Assembly: GCF_964656455.1 (NCBI RefSeq) | Contig: NC_135722.1 | Location: forward strand, 88,469,313 to 88,533,312 | DNA from: Halichoerus grypus | Taxonomy: Eukaryota; Chordata; Mammalia; Carnivora; Phocidae | Reading direction: 5' to 3' | Length of the DNA: 64,000 nt | In this document: positions 1 to 12,640 of the stretch, in pieces | Layout of the letters: the number at the start of each line of letters is the position of its first letter | Numbering within the stretch: the first letter of the stretch is position 1 | Notes under the pieces: generated by a model | What the model was told of the DNA's origin: nothing | Seen by the model: the letters and a program-made list of their open reading frames with translations, nothing else | The model's database searches: none | Translations under genes and position numbers: made by a program

Positions 1-2268
1 TTCCTTAGCATTTCTCTCTGCTTACTTTGCCCATCTATTCTTGTATGCTGTCTACTTTATCTATTAGTGCCCTTAGCATATTATTCATTGTTGTTTTAAA
101 TTCCCAGTCTGATCATTCCAACATCCCTGGTTCTGATGCTTGCTCTGTCTCTTCAAATTGTGTGTTTTTCCTTTTATTTAGTATTTCTTACAATTTTTTT
201 GATTGTTGGACATTATGTACTGAGTAAAAGGAACTGCAATTATAGGCCTTTAGTAATGTGGCAGTAAGGTGTTGGAGTAGGGAAGTGTCCATAGTCCCAT
301 GATTAGGTCTCATCTTTTAGTGAGCCAATTCCTCTGGACTCTAAATTTCACAAGTGTTTCTTAGGTTTTTTTCCTTCTCCCCCTTAGATGAGAAAGGATG
401 GCTAGAGCCAGCTGGAGGTATATCCCTTCCCCCAGGTCAGTTAAGCTCTAATAATACCTCAGCAGGTTAGAGTCTGGCTAACTAGTTTCTCCTGAGGGCA
501 GACCCTGTTAAGAAAAGCAGAGTACACTGGTGTATTTCAAAATGGTTCCTTTCCCTCTCCCCTTGCCAGAAACATGAGGGAATTTTCTCCATTATTTACT
601 GTGGAAACCTAGTTGAGCTCCTGGAGATAAATGTCACAATATTGTACACCCTCCCCACCCCAACCCCCAGACTGGGTCCTTGAGGGGTTTTTAACTCACA
701 GAATTGTCCACACTCAGCCTCCAGCAATTTGTCAATTATGTTTGGATTTTCCTCTGCCAACAATGGTTCCCCTGGCAGTTTCTATTCTTGAATCTTTGGT
801 GAGCTGTGACTCTTTGTATCTGCCTGATTGTCCAGTCTTGTGGGTAGCAGTTTGCTCTGTGTTCTCTCCTCTTTCATGTTTATTTTTTAGCTTATTCATT
901 TTTTTTCCCTTACTCAAATGTAGTGGTGACTCTAAGCTCCTTCCATGTGGAACTCAATATTGTATTTTTTAATTCTAAAATTTCCATTTAGTTCTACTTC
1001 TCCAGAGATTTGGTGTTTTTTTTTTTTTTTTTTAACTCATCACAAGCGTATTTTCCTTTATTCCACAGAGCATACTTGTATAGCTGCTTTAAATCTTTGT
1101 CTATTTATTCAAACATCTGTGTCATCTTGGGATTGGCTTCTAATAACTTCTTTGGAGTGGATATTATTTTCCTGATTTGTTATATGTCGAGCAATTTGTG
1201 TTATGTCCCGAATATCATGAATGTTATATTGTGGAGTCTCTGGATTATGATATACACCTTGAAAAGTTTAAATGTTTTTATTTATCAAGCAGTTAACTTG
1301 GTGGATCTAAATTATAAAATTTGTCTCTTGGTAGTCAGCTCAAATAGCAATTCAGTTATTTTATCAGAAGCTGAACTGCTTGCTTTCTGCCTGCATATGT
1401 GTATTTACAGAGTCATTCAGAGCCTTGACAGAGTTAATACACAGAATTTGGGGTTTTATCTATCTGGCTCTTTCTTTTCTATAAACCCTTTACAGTGGCT
1501 CTAGTTGCACATAAATCTGTTTTCTTGTTCTTCAGGTTACAAACACAGCAGGTTTTTAGATAGATCTCTGTTTCCTGAGGTATTGTGCAGTCTGCAGCTA
1601 CCCAAAACATAAGCAATACAAATAGTAAATCCACCTGTTTCTGGTCTATTCTTTCAAATTTTGGGTGCTTTCAGATTTTTCTTCAGGTAGCTGTTTTTGG
1701 TATTTTGCTCAGTTTTAAGCTGTTATAAGCAAGATGGTAGATCTGTTTGGCTATACCAGAAGCAGAATTTATAATTTGATTATTTAAAAACTTGCCTGAA
1801 AAAAATAAAAACTGGTCTGAGTACTTTTGTCTTTAAACTAGAAATTTTAATCTATTTTCATAAATGATATATTTGGATTTATTATCACATTATGCCACAC
1901 TCCCTTTTTCTTTTATTTTTTGTTTATTCTATTAGTTTTCCTTTTTTTTCTTAATTTTCTCTGTGACTTTGGAAGTAACACACCTCATTTCTACTTGTTT
2001 AGTCATTATTTTAAAATTTTTACCATACATAGTGCACTCAAAAGTTAATTGCTGTCTGTACTCCTCCAAAATGTACAAAAATCTTAGCACACTTTCACTC
2101 TGATCTATCTTCAGTCCCTTGCTCATATTGTTTTACATATTCCACATTGGTGATGATATTATTTTTTATCATTAGTTATGTTTACTCAATGCTTATTTTT
2201 ACCTTTTAACCTTATCATCATTGTTCTTTTTTTTTCACATTATTTTGTTCTGGGTTCAATTTTCTCCT

Positions 2269-2309
<41 letters not shown>

Positions 2310-3130
2310 TCAGTGAGTTATCTTTTTTTTAAATTTACTTTAGTCTCACTCTTGGATGACAGTGTAGCTAGGTATAAAATTCTAGACTGAGTATTGCAAT
2401 AGCTTTTCATTGTGAAGAAGTCTTCAGTCAGTTTGTTTGTTATAGGGTTTTTTTTTGTGAGTGAATTGTCTTTCTGTTAGGCTGCTCTTATCATCTTCTC
2501 CTTTTTTTTTTCTTTTTAAGGTGAGTATAGTTTACCTTGACTTACCTTTGAGTGTATTTATTTTTATTTTTTTGCTCAGGATTTTGGTGTACTATACTTC
2601 TTGAACCTGATTATTCAGATATTTCATCATTTGTGAACATTTCACTGCCATTATTTTCATGAATATTTCCTCTCCTCCTTTCTTTTTTTCTCCTGGTATT
2701 CCTAGAGGCTATATCTTAGTGTTTCTTATCCCAGCTTTCCTGTTTCTTATCCTTTTTCTCAACTTCTTTCATGTTTTCCTTCTCTTCATCTCTTATTGCT
2801 TTAGTATGAGTTATTTGTTAATATTTATCATATAATTTATTAGTCCTATATTCCTTTTAGTCTAATCTGCTTTTTCAGCCATTTATTATTTTCAATGACT
2901 TTTTAATTTCTAGAACTTATAGTTTATTCTTTGTTGTACCTGCTAGGTTTAAAAAAATAGTTTCTTAGTATTTTTTTGTATGTTTTTAGGCTTTATTTCT
3001 TTAATGCTAAACCTCAGAACTACATTAGTATTTTTTGGTTATTATTTCATATTAAATAAGATTTGTCTTGCTTTAAAAAAATAGTAATGCTTTGTGGCCA
3101 GAGTTTTTCAGGTAGCCTTACATTATGGTT
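1..3130 (-). mobile_element. Old L1 (L1M-class) 3' sequence, antisense
   Basis: The text is T-rich on the + strand and follows the wording of mammalian L1M/L1ME 3' regions read backwards. Examples are TTCTAAAATTTCCATTTAGTTC near 970, the GCTTTAAATCTTTGTCT and CATCTGTGTCATCTTGGG phrases near 1085-1130, and the CAGGATTTTGGTGTACTATACTTCTTG block near 2577. Frames of 113, 164 and 101 codons in the area are incidental. The block is diverged and probably made of more than one fragment; 250-950 and 1500-2150 are the least certain parts. Orientation is inferred from the 3' UTR wording and the T-rich + strand. Confidence 0.6.
2272..2307. repeat. (AC)n microsatellite
   Basis: An uninterrupted AC dinucleotide tract of about 36 bp lies inside the old antisense L1. 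It is likely length-polymorphic. An apparent Thr-His repeat frame across it is an artefact of the repeat. Confidence 0.97.
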
Positions 3131-3144
3131 TTACATTTCCTTCT

Positions 3145-3312
3145 TTTTTAAAAAAAATTTTTATTGTTATGTTAATCACTATACATTACATCATTAGTTT
3201 TTGATGTAGTGTTCCATGATTCATTGTTTGTGTATAACACCCAGTGCTCCATGCAGAGCATGCCCTCTTTAATACCCATCACTAGGCTAACCCATTCTCC
3301 CACCCCCTCCCC
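3145..3312 (-). mobile_element. 5'-truncated carnivoran L1 3' end, antisense
   Basis: The + strand reads TTTTTATTGTTATGTTAATC, then the phrases ACATTACATCATTAG, CATGATTCATTGTTTG and CACCCAGTGCTCCATGC, ending in a C-rich stretch. This is the reverse complement of the L1 3' UTR common in carnivores. Flanking direct repeats support an L1-mediated insertion: TTACATTTCCTTCT (3131-3144) and TTACATTTGCTTCT (3313-3326), differing at one base. Only about 170 bp of the element is present, so it has no coding capacity. The same segment occurs at 34621-34819 and, on the other strand, at 54798-55030. Confidence 0.88.
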
Positions 3313-3326
3313 TTACATTTGCTTCT

Positions 3327-5330
3327 GATAGGCAGAACTGAGAATGGGGAGATGTGATGAGGCACCATCTTTTTGGGGTCAACATGAGATACAAAATGGA
3401 AATAAGGATGATTCATAATTCACCTGGAGTTGCTCTCCACCCTAAAGATTTAGGAACTCTCAATTTTATTTTAAAATTGAGTCCTTTGTTCTTTTACTGC
3501 TAAAGATAAAAATCCCTCTACTCCTTGCTATTCAAAAAGATAAACAGCAGCAGCACAGTACAAACAAGTTGTCAGCAACTACATCCATCACTTGCAGAGC
3601 ATGTTTTGAAGGAGAATTAAATTATATATAATTAATTAAGAGGTCCTTAGCTTAGAGTCATAAAAATGTTAATTGAAGTTTTTTTTTAAGTCTTCAATTC
3701 TGAGTACCTGTATATGTAAACATAAACAGAGGCAATTGGTACTAAAAAAATTAGAACAAAGGGACAATTATTCTAGGCCACGTGAAACAAAAAAAGGAAT
3801 TCAGAAAGTACTAGCAAAAGGAAATTTCTATTAACCTTTCATCCTAAATATGATGGGATTGAATGCAGTTATCATAGCTATACTGTATATTCATTCATAT
3901 ACTCATTTGTCAACAGTGCTGACTCCCTGCTATAGTGCAATTTTTCTGCTAGGCCTTTTCCATATCTAAAAGGAAATGGAAGTGGTCAAAGCAGAAATGG
4001 CTGCTTCTGTCTTAATTTTAAAAATGGCTTTTGTTATTTTACATAAGTTATTTATTTATGAAATTAGATATGATTATTTCATCATTTGGGTTGAGTCATT
4101 CTCAATGAACTGTTTGTCTTTAAAGAATTCTGAGTATACAATTTACTCCAGATATACCTTAGCTTTCAGAATAAATAACACATGTTTGCTCCACCCTACA
4201 CCTCTGGTCTTACTTCATTCCCCCTCCACAAATGTTACTCCCTATCTTCAAACCACACTGTCTTTTATTTGGGTTCTCTGATCAGTGAACTGCTCTGCCC
4301 ATATCTACTTCATATAGTGAAGTTCCTATTATATTTCAAATATGTCTTCTTATCACCATATATTTCTCCTTTATTGTAATTACCACAGTTCACAAATATA
4401 TATTAATATGTTAGGTCATTTATAATGTTAAGATGCTTTCCATTTTAAGTAACATAAATATATGGCTCAAATCTTTGCCAAAATAATGAGGGTTTTTGTT
4501 TGTTTCTGTTTCTGTTTAGCTAGATAGGTATAGTAAATGTTCCTTACCCTTTCATTGTAAGGAGCTCTTTGGTCAGCTAATCACATTGTCCCAGGTCTGA
4601 TTTCTGGGAGGATAATTCTTATCCTATACACCTTGGCCACAATTGAAAGGGACATTAGGAAGGATGCAGCCTTACTGCTTTAATGATCTTCCTTTTGATA
4701 TAAGTTTGGAGACTTGGAAATAGCTGGTGGCCAAGAAATCATGGCCAGGATTGGGATTTTATTTACTCAGTGAAAAACTCAGTGGTTTATAATGAAAAAA
4801 AAAAATTTTCTTGTCTACAGATCTGTAATAAAATGGTACAGCTCTGTTTCACAGTACAAGCTTCAGGATAGGTTCAAGTCCACTTTGTCTTATTTTGGTT
4901 CCTTGGCCCCTGGCTGGATCTCTAGCAGTGGTTACTTTGAGTGTGATTTTCTAATGGTATTTCAGGAGCTTCAGAGCCCAAACTTTAGAATTACGTTTAA
5001 GGCATCCTCCAGTGTCACATACACTAATATTTCATTGACTACAGCAAGTCCCCCGGCCAACACCTAGTATCAGTGAGAAGCTTCTTTGCTATTAGTGGAA
5101 GGGTACCACTAAGTTACATCATAAAGGATATGTATGAAAATCCATGTTACAGTGGCCAGTAATCCAGCCAACCAACGAAAGTGATATTGAAAGGAATAGC
5201 TTTCTCCTTTTGACCTCTTGTCAGAACTTCCTCTTATGATAAAGTTGGTGGGATTATTTTCCTACACTTGACATTTTCTCCCAGCTTTAAAGTTACTCTT
5301 CCCATATAATCTGAGTAAGAATCTCTCAGT
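3327..5330. other. Unique AT-rich sequence, no gene seen
   Basis: I find no exon-like frame, RNA gene or confident repeat here. The longest frames (101 and 91 codons at 3976-4281 and 4792-5067) show no recognisable motif and no splice context. Very old repeat remnants may be present but are too diverged to name. Confidence 0.6.
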
Positions 5331-5336
5331 TATATA

Positions 5337-5460
5337 TAACCTATATATGTATATATATATATATATAATGAATATATACATGTATATATATGTATAGTGA
5401 ATATATATACATGTATTTATATATATTTATATAGTGCATGTATATATACACTTACTGCAT
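5337..5460. repeat. AT-rich (TATATG/TATACA)n low-complexity tract
   Basis: Alternating TATATATG, TATATACATG and TATATATA units run for about 125 bp, interrupted by TAATGAATATA and TAGTGAATATA segments. Several stretches are self-complementary, so the tract could form hairpins or cruciforms. It is probably length-variable. Confidence 0.92.
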
Positions 5461-5464
5461 ATAG

Positions 5465-7440
5465 TTTTGTTGTCTATATCCGTAGCTCAGTTATAGATAG
5501 TTATAGTCATTTTAATTATATGTACTCTTGTTGTCATGAAAATTATTTCCAATGTTACCAGTTGACTTGAAATTCAGTTTCCTTCTAAGTTGGCCATTTT
5601 TTTTCTAGGAAAGGTGAACCCCTTATTTCTGTATGGGAAGTCCAAACAATTCTTCATATAGCTATATGCCCACTTGCCACTAGATAAGGCTTACTGGACA
5701 ATCCCTTAAAGAAAGTGTCCTAAGCAGATATGATTTTTAAAAGTTTTATTGTACAAAATCAACACTCCTCCTACCCTTTAAACTGCCTGGCAGTATAGAA
5801 AGTATTAAAAAAGGTTAATGGCATACTGCCTGTTTAATGACATAACACAGTGTCATTCAGAAATTTTATGGCGAGGTGTTCACTGGGAGTTGTTCTTCAC
5901 ACTGGGCTTCAGATCCTGCTGCCTGCACTGTGTCTCTGTAGCACCACTTTGTCTTCTGTGTCACTCTGCATTGGCGAGCTGGTGGGAGTGAGTCATGCTC
6001 TTAGTTAAGTTTACTATGGAAGTCACATGTGCTTGGGAAAATACCAAACTTAATAGATCATTATGTGATTAATGAAACTCACACAAGGGATATTGAGCTC
6101 ATAGGGAATGGATCTCTTAGAGAAGGAAAATGTGAAGTGATCTGACATTTCTATCAGATACAGGCAGTGTCTCTAGACTGAGAAAGAAAATGATTTCAGC
6201 GAGAAAGCTCTGTGCAGAATTTACCAGTCACTATTTGACTTTCTACAATTCCCATACCACTTGATATCTACTTTAATCAAAAAATAATGCTATTTTAATC
6301 ACTTCATCCATTTGTAAATTGTCCATTTATTTTCCAGTAGAGCATAGAGTTTGGTCTTTCATATTGAGATCTATATGAACCAGAAGAGCTATCTCTGGGC
6401 TTTTTGGAGACATTCTTATCTTGGCAGTGAGAAGAATGTTGATGTGAAAACTTGAGATGTTTTGGTGTTAAAAAATGCTGAATATTCTATAATCTCCTCC
6501 AAGAAGCTTTCTCATATTTCTACATCAGAATCATTTCTACACGATCTAAAATCTTTTTGTAGCTATAGTAAATATGCTCATTCCTACTACAGAGCAAGTT
6601 ATTCTTACATGGTGTCCCAGGATACACTAATTTACTTATCTATATTTTTCTGTGAAATATTTTAGTCTGTGTAAACACAAATCTGAATCATTTTTGCTGG
6701 CAATCATTTGAGAGATGGGATATATTTTAAAATGTATCCCTGGGATAATTAAGGGAAACTGTAGAAAATAAAACTGAGTATCAAAAGTATGCTTCGGTAT
6801 GATTTTGAAATACTGGATTAAGAGGACCAAGGTAGATGGAAGAGAAAGCTTCTCTATATCCTCTGTGCTATGATATGAGGTTATCATAAGGAGTGGAGTT
6901 AAGGCTACAGTACCCTATGCCTTGGAGAAGGGATTTGAGAAGCACCTCTGAATGTAAGGGACTAATTGGTCTACGATAATAGGAAAAATCAAAGATGTAA
7001 GAGGTAACAAACTAGGTAATAAAATCAGAAAACCATAATACATCTTGATGAGAGAAGAGATAGAGTATTATTTTATTATGCATGTTACTGAAACAGAGTA
7101 AAATAAATTTATACACATTATCTTTAACTTTTATAAGAAGTTCTTAAAAAGTTTTAAAAGAGAGTATTAAAAATTGATATATTATAAAATAGCATTATTT
7201 TAAAAAATTTGTGTGAGGTTCTCAGTACTGTTTACTGGATAACACTTTTGTAGATGTTGATTTATTTAAGAGATGTTATTATAATATATCATGAAATTCC
7301 TTGATGTGCTTACTGAAATATTGTTAAAGATAGTGTTCAATAAATAATAAAGTATATTCTCTATGGGAAACTATAGGTTCAGGAGAATTTTTTTCTCTGT
7401 TAACAGTATCGAAAATAATTGTGCTTTATCCACACAACTG
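5465..7440. other. Unique AT-rich sequence, no gene seen
   Basis: No coding exon, RNA gene or confident mobile element was recognised. Short frames at 6462-6665 and 6636-6887 overlap on opposite strands and have no motif. The 7080-7330 part is very A/T rich. Confidence 0.6.
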
Positions 7441-7449
7441 GCTTATTTC

Positions 7450-7970
7450 TACCTTAAAACATTCATTCATCAAAAAATAACTGCTTAGTGCTTACCATGT
7501 GTTGGCTGTTGTGCTAGATTCTGAGAATACAGCCATGAACAAAATAGTAAAAAATCCTTCAGGAAGCTTATATTCTGGTAGGGGAAGTAAAGCAGATAAT
7601 AAATAACAAAAATGAATAACACACATAGTATGTCAGATGATGAAAAATGCTATAGAGAAAAAATTAAAAGAGGACAGAAGATAGGGTAGGGATGCTGATC
7701 AAATAGGGGGTCAAAAGAGTCATCATTGAGATCATGACATTTAAGCAAGAGATTAAGGAGCAGGTAGCATGCATGTCATGACTTTCAGGATGTAAGAGAG
7801 AAAGTTACACGCATATCTGGGGTAAGAGCTTTCCAGGCAGAGGGAAAAGCCCGTGCAAAAACCGTGAGGTGGGGACATGGATATAATATTTGAGGAATGG
7901 CAAGGAATCAAGTGGCTGAAGCAGAATAAGCAAAAGTAGAAGTAGTAAAAAATGAGGTCAGGGAATGTAT
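7450..7970 (-). mobile_element. L2 LINE relic, antisense
   Basis: The + strand follows the reverse complement of L2 3' sequence in order. It runs through ACTGCTTAGTGCTTACCATG, GAATACAGCCATGAACAAA, a GTCAGATGATGAAAAATGCT phrase, GACATTTAAGCAAGAGATTA, and a GAGCTTTCCAGGCAGAGGG phrase followed by a GTGCAAAAACCGTGAGG phrase. It is an ancient, heavily mutated fragment with no coding capacity. Confidence 0.85.
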
Positions 7971-8276
7971 CCAACCCAATCCTACCAACAGACAGAAAAC
8001 ACCATGATTTGAACAGGGAAAGTTTAAGATAAAGAAACGTTCATGATGATGAGAGATTGGAATAATAGTAAGGGGAAGAGAACTCTAATAGACACAGACA
8101 TAGTAAATGTGGGGAGCAGCTATTATCTCTAGGCTGAGATAGAGCACCCAAAGAAGGAACGAATCTGGAGAGGGGCCTTCCTCCCACTGCTGAGATCTAG
8201 ACCACATTGGTTGGCAGTATGTTTAGTGTTTCTAAATTTCCATGGTAAAAATAAGAAGATGGTTTCCTACAGCAGA

Positions 8277-8545
8277 GTCCAAAAGGCAGGCTCTGACTCA
8301 AATTTGCCTATATTCAAAATTGCAGCTTCAACTGTTCACTAATTTCACCACTTACGTATCTTGTCCAAGATACTTAACCTCTGTGCTTCTGTTACTTTAT
8401 CTGTAAGTAGGAATAATAATGTTTAGTCACGTAGAATAATCATTCTGAGAATTAATAAAATAATCCCTATAAAGCACTCAGAACAATGCCTCCCACCTAG
8501 TAAGCATTTATTAAGTGTTAACTGCTGATACTAATATTATTTGAC
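8277..8545 (+). mobile_element. MIR SINE relic
   Basis: Near full-length MIR in sense orientation. A degenerate tRNA-like head is followed by CCACTTACG, the core CCAAGATACTTAACCTCTGTG, TTTATCTGTAAG, and a tail reading AAAGCACTCAGAACAATGCC then TAGTAAGCATTTATTAAG. It belongs to a mammal-wide family that has long been inactive. Confidence 0.9.
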
Positions 8546-8549
8546 AGAT

Positions 8550-9430
8550 TTCACATTGTTTTTACACTTTACAAAAAATGAACAGATTTTTGTAGTCACT
8601 ACTATTTGTTATGTTATGATAAATTTTTTTTAGAAAAAAAAATCTTCCTCATTAAGTCTTGATGCAGGGGCAAGTTCAATTTAATGCAAAGTTGATAGAA
8701 AACAGTTGCTCCCTCCCCCAACCAATTAGTGAGAATGAGTACAAGAGATTCTTTTGAGATACTGCATATGAGTACTACCTTAAGTTCCTTTTCAGGCATG
8801 GTCTTTAAGAATGATGGTCAGTTACTACTTGTACCCATGGAGTCTGAAAGAGAGGAAATGGGGTGAGATAGTATGGCCTTGTGTCATTGGGAATGTGCTG
8901 GGGAATAATATCTATTCCAGAAAGAGGATGACTGCACAGTCATGAACCTGACGTTCAGCCTCTTAGAAGCAATAAACACTGAACCCAAGTGCATTAGCCC
9001 TCTCCATGACTTCTCAATCAGTACTGCAAAAATAAACAGTTTATACATTCAAAATAACCCTAGAATACTCTCAGCAATTATTTTATAAGTATTCCTTGGA
9101 AGACAAGCCCATTTCCCTTGCTCCCCCGTCCACAGCAGCCATTTGTCTGCCATGAGCTGTAGGAGTGGGAGGATAACCTAATTTCCCTGGGGCCTCAGTC
9201 CCAGAGCTGTTTTGAATAATAGGGTATCTGTACTTTTGCCACTCTCTAGCGAAGTGTTCCATCATCTTAAGTTTACCTCTCCATAAAGCCCTCCTACCTC
9301 TCCACCTGTGTGAGGTTTTTTATTCTTGGACTATTTGAGCATTGGTGGTTGCCCAGGGAGGTAGCTGAGGTTGGAGAGGAATGAAGCTGTAGTACAGCTG
9401 ATACTCGAACTTCTCCTCTGCTCAGATCCC
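8550..9430. other. Unique sequence, no gene seen
   Basis: No exon or repeat could be supported. Frames of 60-61 codons on the minus strand have no recognisable motif. Confidence 0.55.
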
Positions 9431-9434
9431 TGGA

Positions 9435-9605
9435 ATAATAAAACTATCCACCTCTACTGAGCACACGCTATGGGTCAGAGACTATTAGTTATATGGATTA
9501 ATTAATGGATTTAATCCATATTAATGTAATGCCTCATGGATATTATTAACCCTTCTTTAAACAGAGACAACTGGACCCAAGATTACACAGCAGGTCAGTG
9601 CACGA
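9435..9605 (-). mobile_element. MIR relic, antisense
   Basis: The wording is a reverse-complement MIR: CTACTGAGCACACGCTATGG, then TGCCTCATGGATATTATTAA, AACAGAGACAACTGGACCCA, and AGATTACACAGCAGGTCAGTG. It is diverged and missing the tRNA-like head. Confidence 0.75.
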
Positions 9606-9814
9606 CATGTCTCTCAAATGCCACTTACCTTATTCCGATGTCATTGTCTTTCTACTATCATGTGCCGTTTCCCTATCAGGGCAGGTAGCATGCAGTTCAT
9701 GACTCTCCTGCTGTGGGTATGGTGTACAAAGAGATAACCATTGCCAATCATAAGGAGCCATGCACGGAGGCATGGATCGGATAGGGAGGCAAAAGTTCAT
9801 TTTATTATGCAAAT

Positions 9815-9905
9815 TACTCATGGTCCCATAATTAGAAAGTTATATGTCTGATACCTGAACTCAGGTCTCTTTTCCAAAGCACACACTCTTTCTAATTTAT
9901 ATTGC
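9815..9905 (-). mobile_element. MIR-like fragment, antisense
   Basis: TCCCATAATTAGAAAGTTAT, then GAACTCAGGTCTC and CCAAAGCACACACTCTTTC, resemble the tRNA-head half of an antisense MIR. It could be the missing half of the copy at 9435-9605, with about 200 bp inserted or unrelated between them. This is tentative. Confidence 0.45.
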
Positions 9906-9909
9906 TACT

Positions 9910-11120
9910 TATTAACTGAGTCAAAAATCTATCTATCCCAGTATTTTGTCTCATCTTCTCAAATCTTAACCATGGTCAATAGCTATAGATCTGAGCACAT
10001 TACATTTCCCCTAAAAAAAAACCCAAAAAAACCAAAAAACAACTAATTTTCTTAACTTACTGGGCAGAGAATTAACTATATTAATAGTCTTAACCCCCAA
10101 TATTTTAGTGTTTCGTTAATCTAACAATAGCCTTTTTTTTTTTTACCTTGCCTCCTCTTATTTAAAAAAAAAAAAAAAAGATTGCAATCTTTTTCCTTTG
10201 AAGAGCTCATGTAAAAACTACTATTTCTTTAAGGCCATTTTGTCCTTAGTGAAGAGACCCTTCCAAAGTCCTCCAGGATTTCAAAGTTTTATGGGCTTTA
10301 TCACTAAGGACTAGATTTTTATTAAGTCTGGGATATGTTTGAGTTCTAGATGAAATACTTGAAACTCCAACAGGCCCTACAACTGGACAAATATTTTGTT
10401 TCTCATCTGAAAACCTTTGTACTCTTTACACTCCTGATCAATTGTAGGTTAAAGTGAGCAGGATCTGGGAGAAGGATTGAGATTATTAATAAGTCAAATT
10501 ATATCAACAGTTAGAGTTAGCTGAGAAAGTTGGGGATGAAATAGGATTATTTATAGAAACCCTTCCTATAAGCTTCTTATCAGCAAGAGACTTCTCTTAA
10601 TCCAACCCAAGATCAAAACAAAGGCTGGATTATGGTTTTAGAGGGTCTCAATAGTATGTAGAATTCAAACTTGGAATTAACCTAAAATTAGGGCACTGGC
10701 TTCAGAGTTGAGAATACATGAAATTCTTTTTGTAGCATATAGGGTTTGTTGTGGAAGTAGTAAATCTATTCGGTAATATTTTAAATGTCAAAATCCCTTT
10801 TCTCTCAAAACTCACTAACCTTGAGTGAGAAACAAACTAGTCATAACCTAAGGATGATGTGAAACCAAATGAAAAATAGAGGAAGTTGATAATAGCATGG
10901 GTTATTGTTTCAAATAGTGATAGCTCTACTTCTCTTTAGCTAATGAGGATCCTTGATTAACTGTCTTGTAAGAGAGTCCAGGACTAGAATGAAGGCATCT
11001 CATCTCTTTTCTCCACTACTGGAACCTACTCCTTAGCCCCTTATTTTACCTTCTTGGCCCCTCATTTTGTTGCTTGTCTGCCTCACTAGATCGTAACTCC
11101 AGCATTGCCCAGGTGGGGTG
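9910..11120. other. Unique AT-rich sequence, no gene seen
   Basis: Contains homopolymer tracts (A-rich near 10012-10040, T near 10132-10145, A near 10164-10180). No coding frame of note and no recognised repeat family. Confidence 0.6.
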
Positions 11121-11124
11121 CATA

Positions 11125-11390
11125 ATAGTTAACATTTATCAAACGCTAGCCACATGCTAGTATTCTTCTAAGCATTTTTTAAGGATTAATGCATTGAAAT
11201 ATCTTAAGACCTCTATCGGGTAGCTACTATCATTACATCTATTTTACATGTGAGGAAGTCAAGACTTGTATAGGTTGAGTAACTTGCAAGGACACACTAT
11301 TACTAAGTGGATTTGAACAAGATTTGAACTTGGAAAGTCTGATGCCAGAATCCAGACTTTAAACTACCAAGTTATACTACCTCAATAAGT
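11125..11390 (-). mobile_element. MIR relic, antisense
   Basis: The antisense MIR wording is complete: AACATTTATCAAACGCTAGC, TTCTTCTAAGCATTTTTTAAG, ATTTTACATGTGAGGAAGTC, GAGTAACTTGCAAGGACACA, and a TTTGAACTTGG head remnant followed by CCAGACTTTAAACTACC. Confidence 0.88.
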
Positions 11391-11399
11391 AGTTGTTGA

Positions 11400-11763
11400 A
11401 TGAATGTCTATAGTCCATATTAATGTATTATATATGGATATTTTCTATGTGCAATAAATCAGCATACATGTATATATTTATATTATTCATATAATATCTA
11501 TATGCTACCTATAGTTTATTTTATATTAAGGTTGTCAATATATCATATTCTGTCAATATTTATTGAATAAATGCACATACACACACAACCAGACATAAAT
11601 ATATCCCATATATAGTAACTGACTGGAAAATTATTCCACAAATATTTGTTAGGGTAATGTAGTATGTATATTGTTATATATAATGTACATAATAAATGAA
11701 TGTTACATTCTTGATATATAACTTATAAAGCATGAATATAAAGTTAATGCTAATATTTCTTTA
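11400..11763. other. AT-rich sequence, no gene seen
   Basis: Runs of ATATATAT/TATTAT type with no coding frame. The composition is close to low-complexity DNA, and no family was recognised. Confidence 0.6.
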
Positions 11764-11790
11764 GTGAATGAATGAATGAATGAATGAATA
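11764..11790. repeat. (GAAT)n microsatellite
   Basis: Six tandem tetranucleotide units, GTGAATGAATGAATG onward, ending in ATACAC. A second tract of the same unit occurs at 34400-34428. Confidence 0.93.
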
Positions 11791-11799
11791 CACATAATC

Positions 11800-12640
11800 C
11801 CTGTGCTCAGCTTTGCCTGTGCCTGTAGCTCTGGCATCAGTCAAATGACAGGGGCATCTGCATTCAGGTTGTTTACAGAGACGTGAGGACATAGAAGCAT
11901 CTGTAACCTCGATTACTTCTGCCATTTCCCCAGTTCTTGAAAGAACAAATGCTCTTCACTATGGTAATTTCCTATCACTAGTGTTTCTTGTGTATGATGA
12001 CAAAGCAAAACTTGTGTTTCTAAGATCTTCTGACCGCCAACGCTTTTTTTGATTCCTTCTTCCTATGACTTAATGACATATAAGGCATGGGTAAGGTCCT
12101 CCTAATTATGGCCAAACATACTTTTCTCAAGAAGAATCAGAATACTGGCTGAGGACATAACATCACCTTTTACAAAGGACAGTTTGTTTGCTTTGCCTGA
12201 AAGATGACCATGCTACTAGCTTTCCCTGCTAAAAGGCAAATATATGACTTACCTTGTACTTTGGCAATTAAAATGAGGGATAAAAAAATGACAACAAAAT
12301 ATCCTACACTATTTTTTGAATGAATAAAAAAAAACCCTATTGTTTGATCAGACAATACACTGAAGATTAAGAGAGGATCTGGGAACATCCAGTCCGTTGA
12401 TTTAGATTGTGGAATTCAGGCAACATGCCCAGATTGGAAATGGGGCAAGAGATGACCATTAGAACCAAGAATGAAGGAATTAAGAATCCATGATTATACA
12501 TTGCTTCATCCAAGAATCAGACTAGACAGATCTTCAATGAAATAGCTCCAGTTTGGCTAATCAAAAAAATCTCTCTCCCTCTTTCTCCACATATACATAT
12601 ATGTATGTATTTTTTATTAGTCAAATAAAGTTGTTTGTAT
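11800..12640. other. Unique sequence, no gene seen
   Basis: No exon-like open frame and no recognised repeat. A CT-rich patch and an ATATACATATATG palindromic patch lie at 12570-12612. Confidence 0.55.

Noticed and set aside
1010..1504. 164-codon frame, the longest in the window
   Set aside because: It lies in antisense old L1 3' sequence and starts in a T-run giving poly-phenylalanine; its length is within chance expectation.
2272..2307. Regular short repeats considered as a CRISPR array
   Set aside because: All tandem repeats in the window are mono- to hexanucleotide microsatellites without spacers, in a mammalian genome context.
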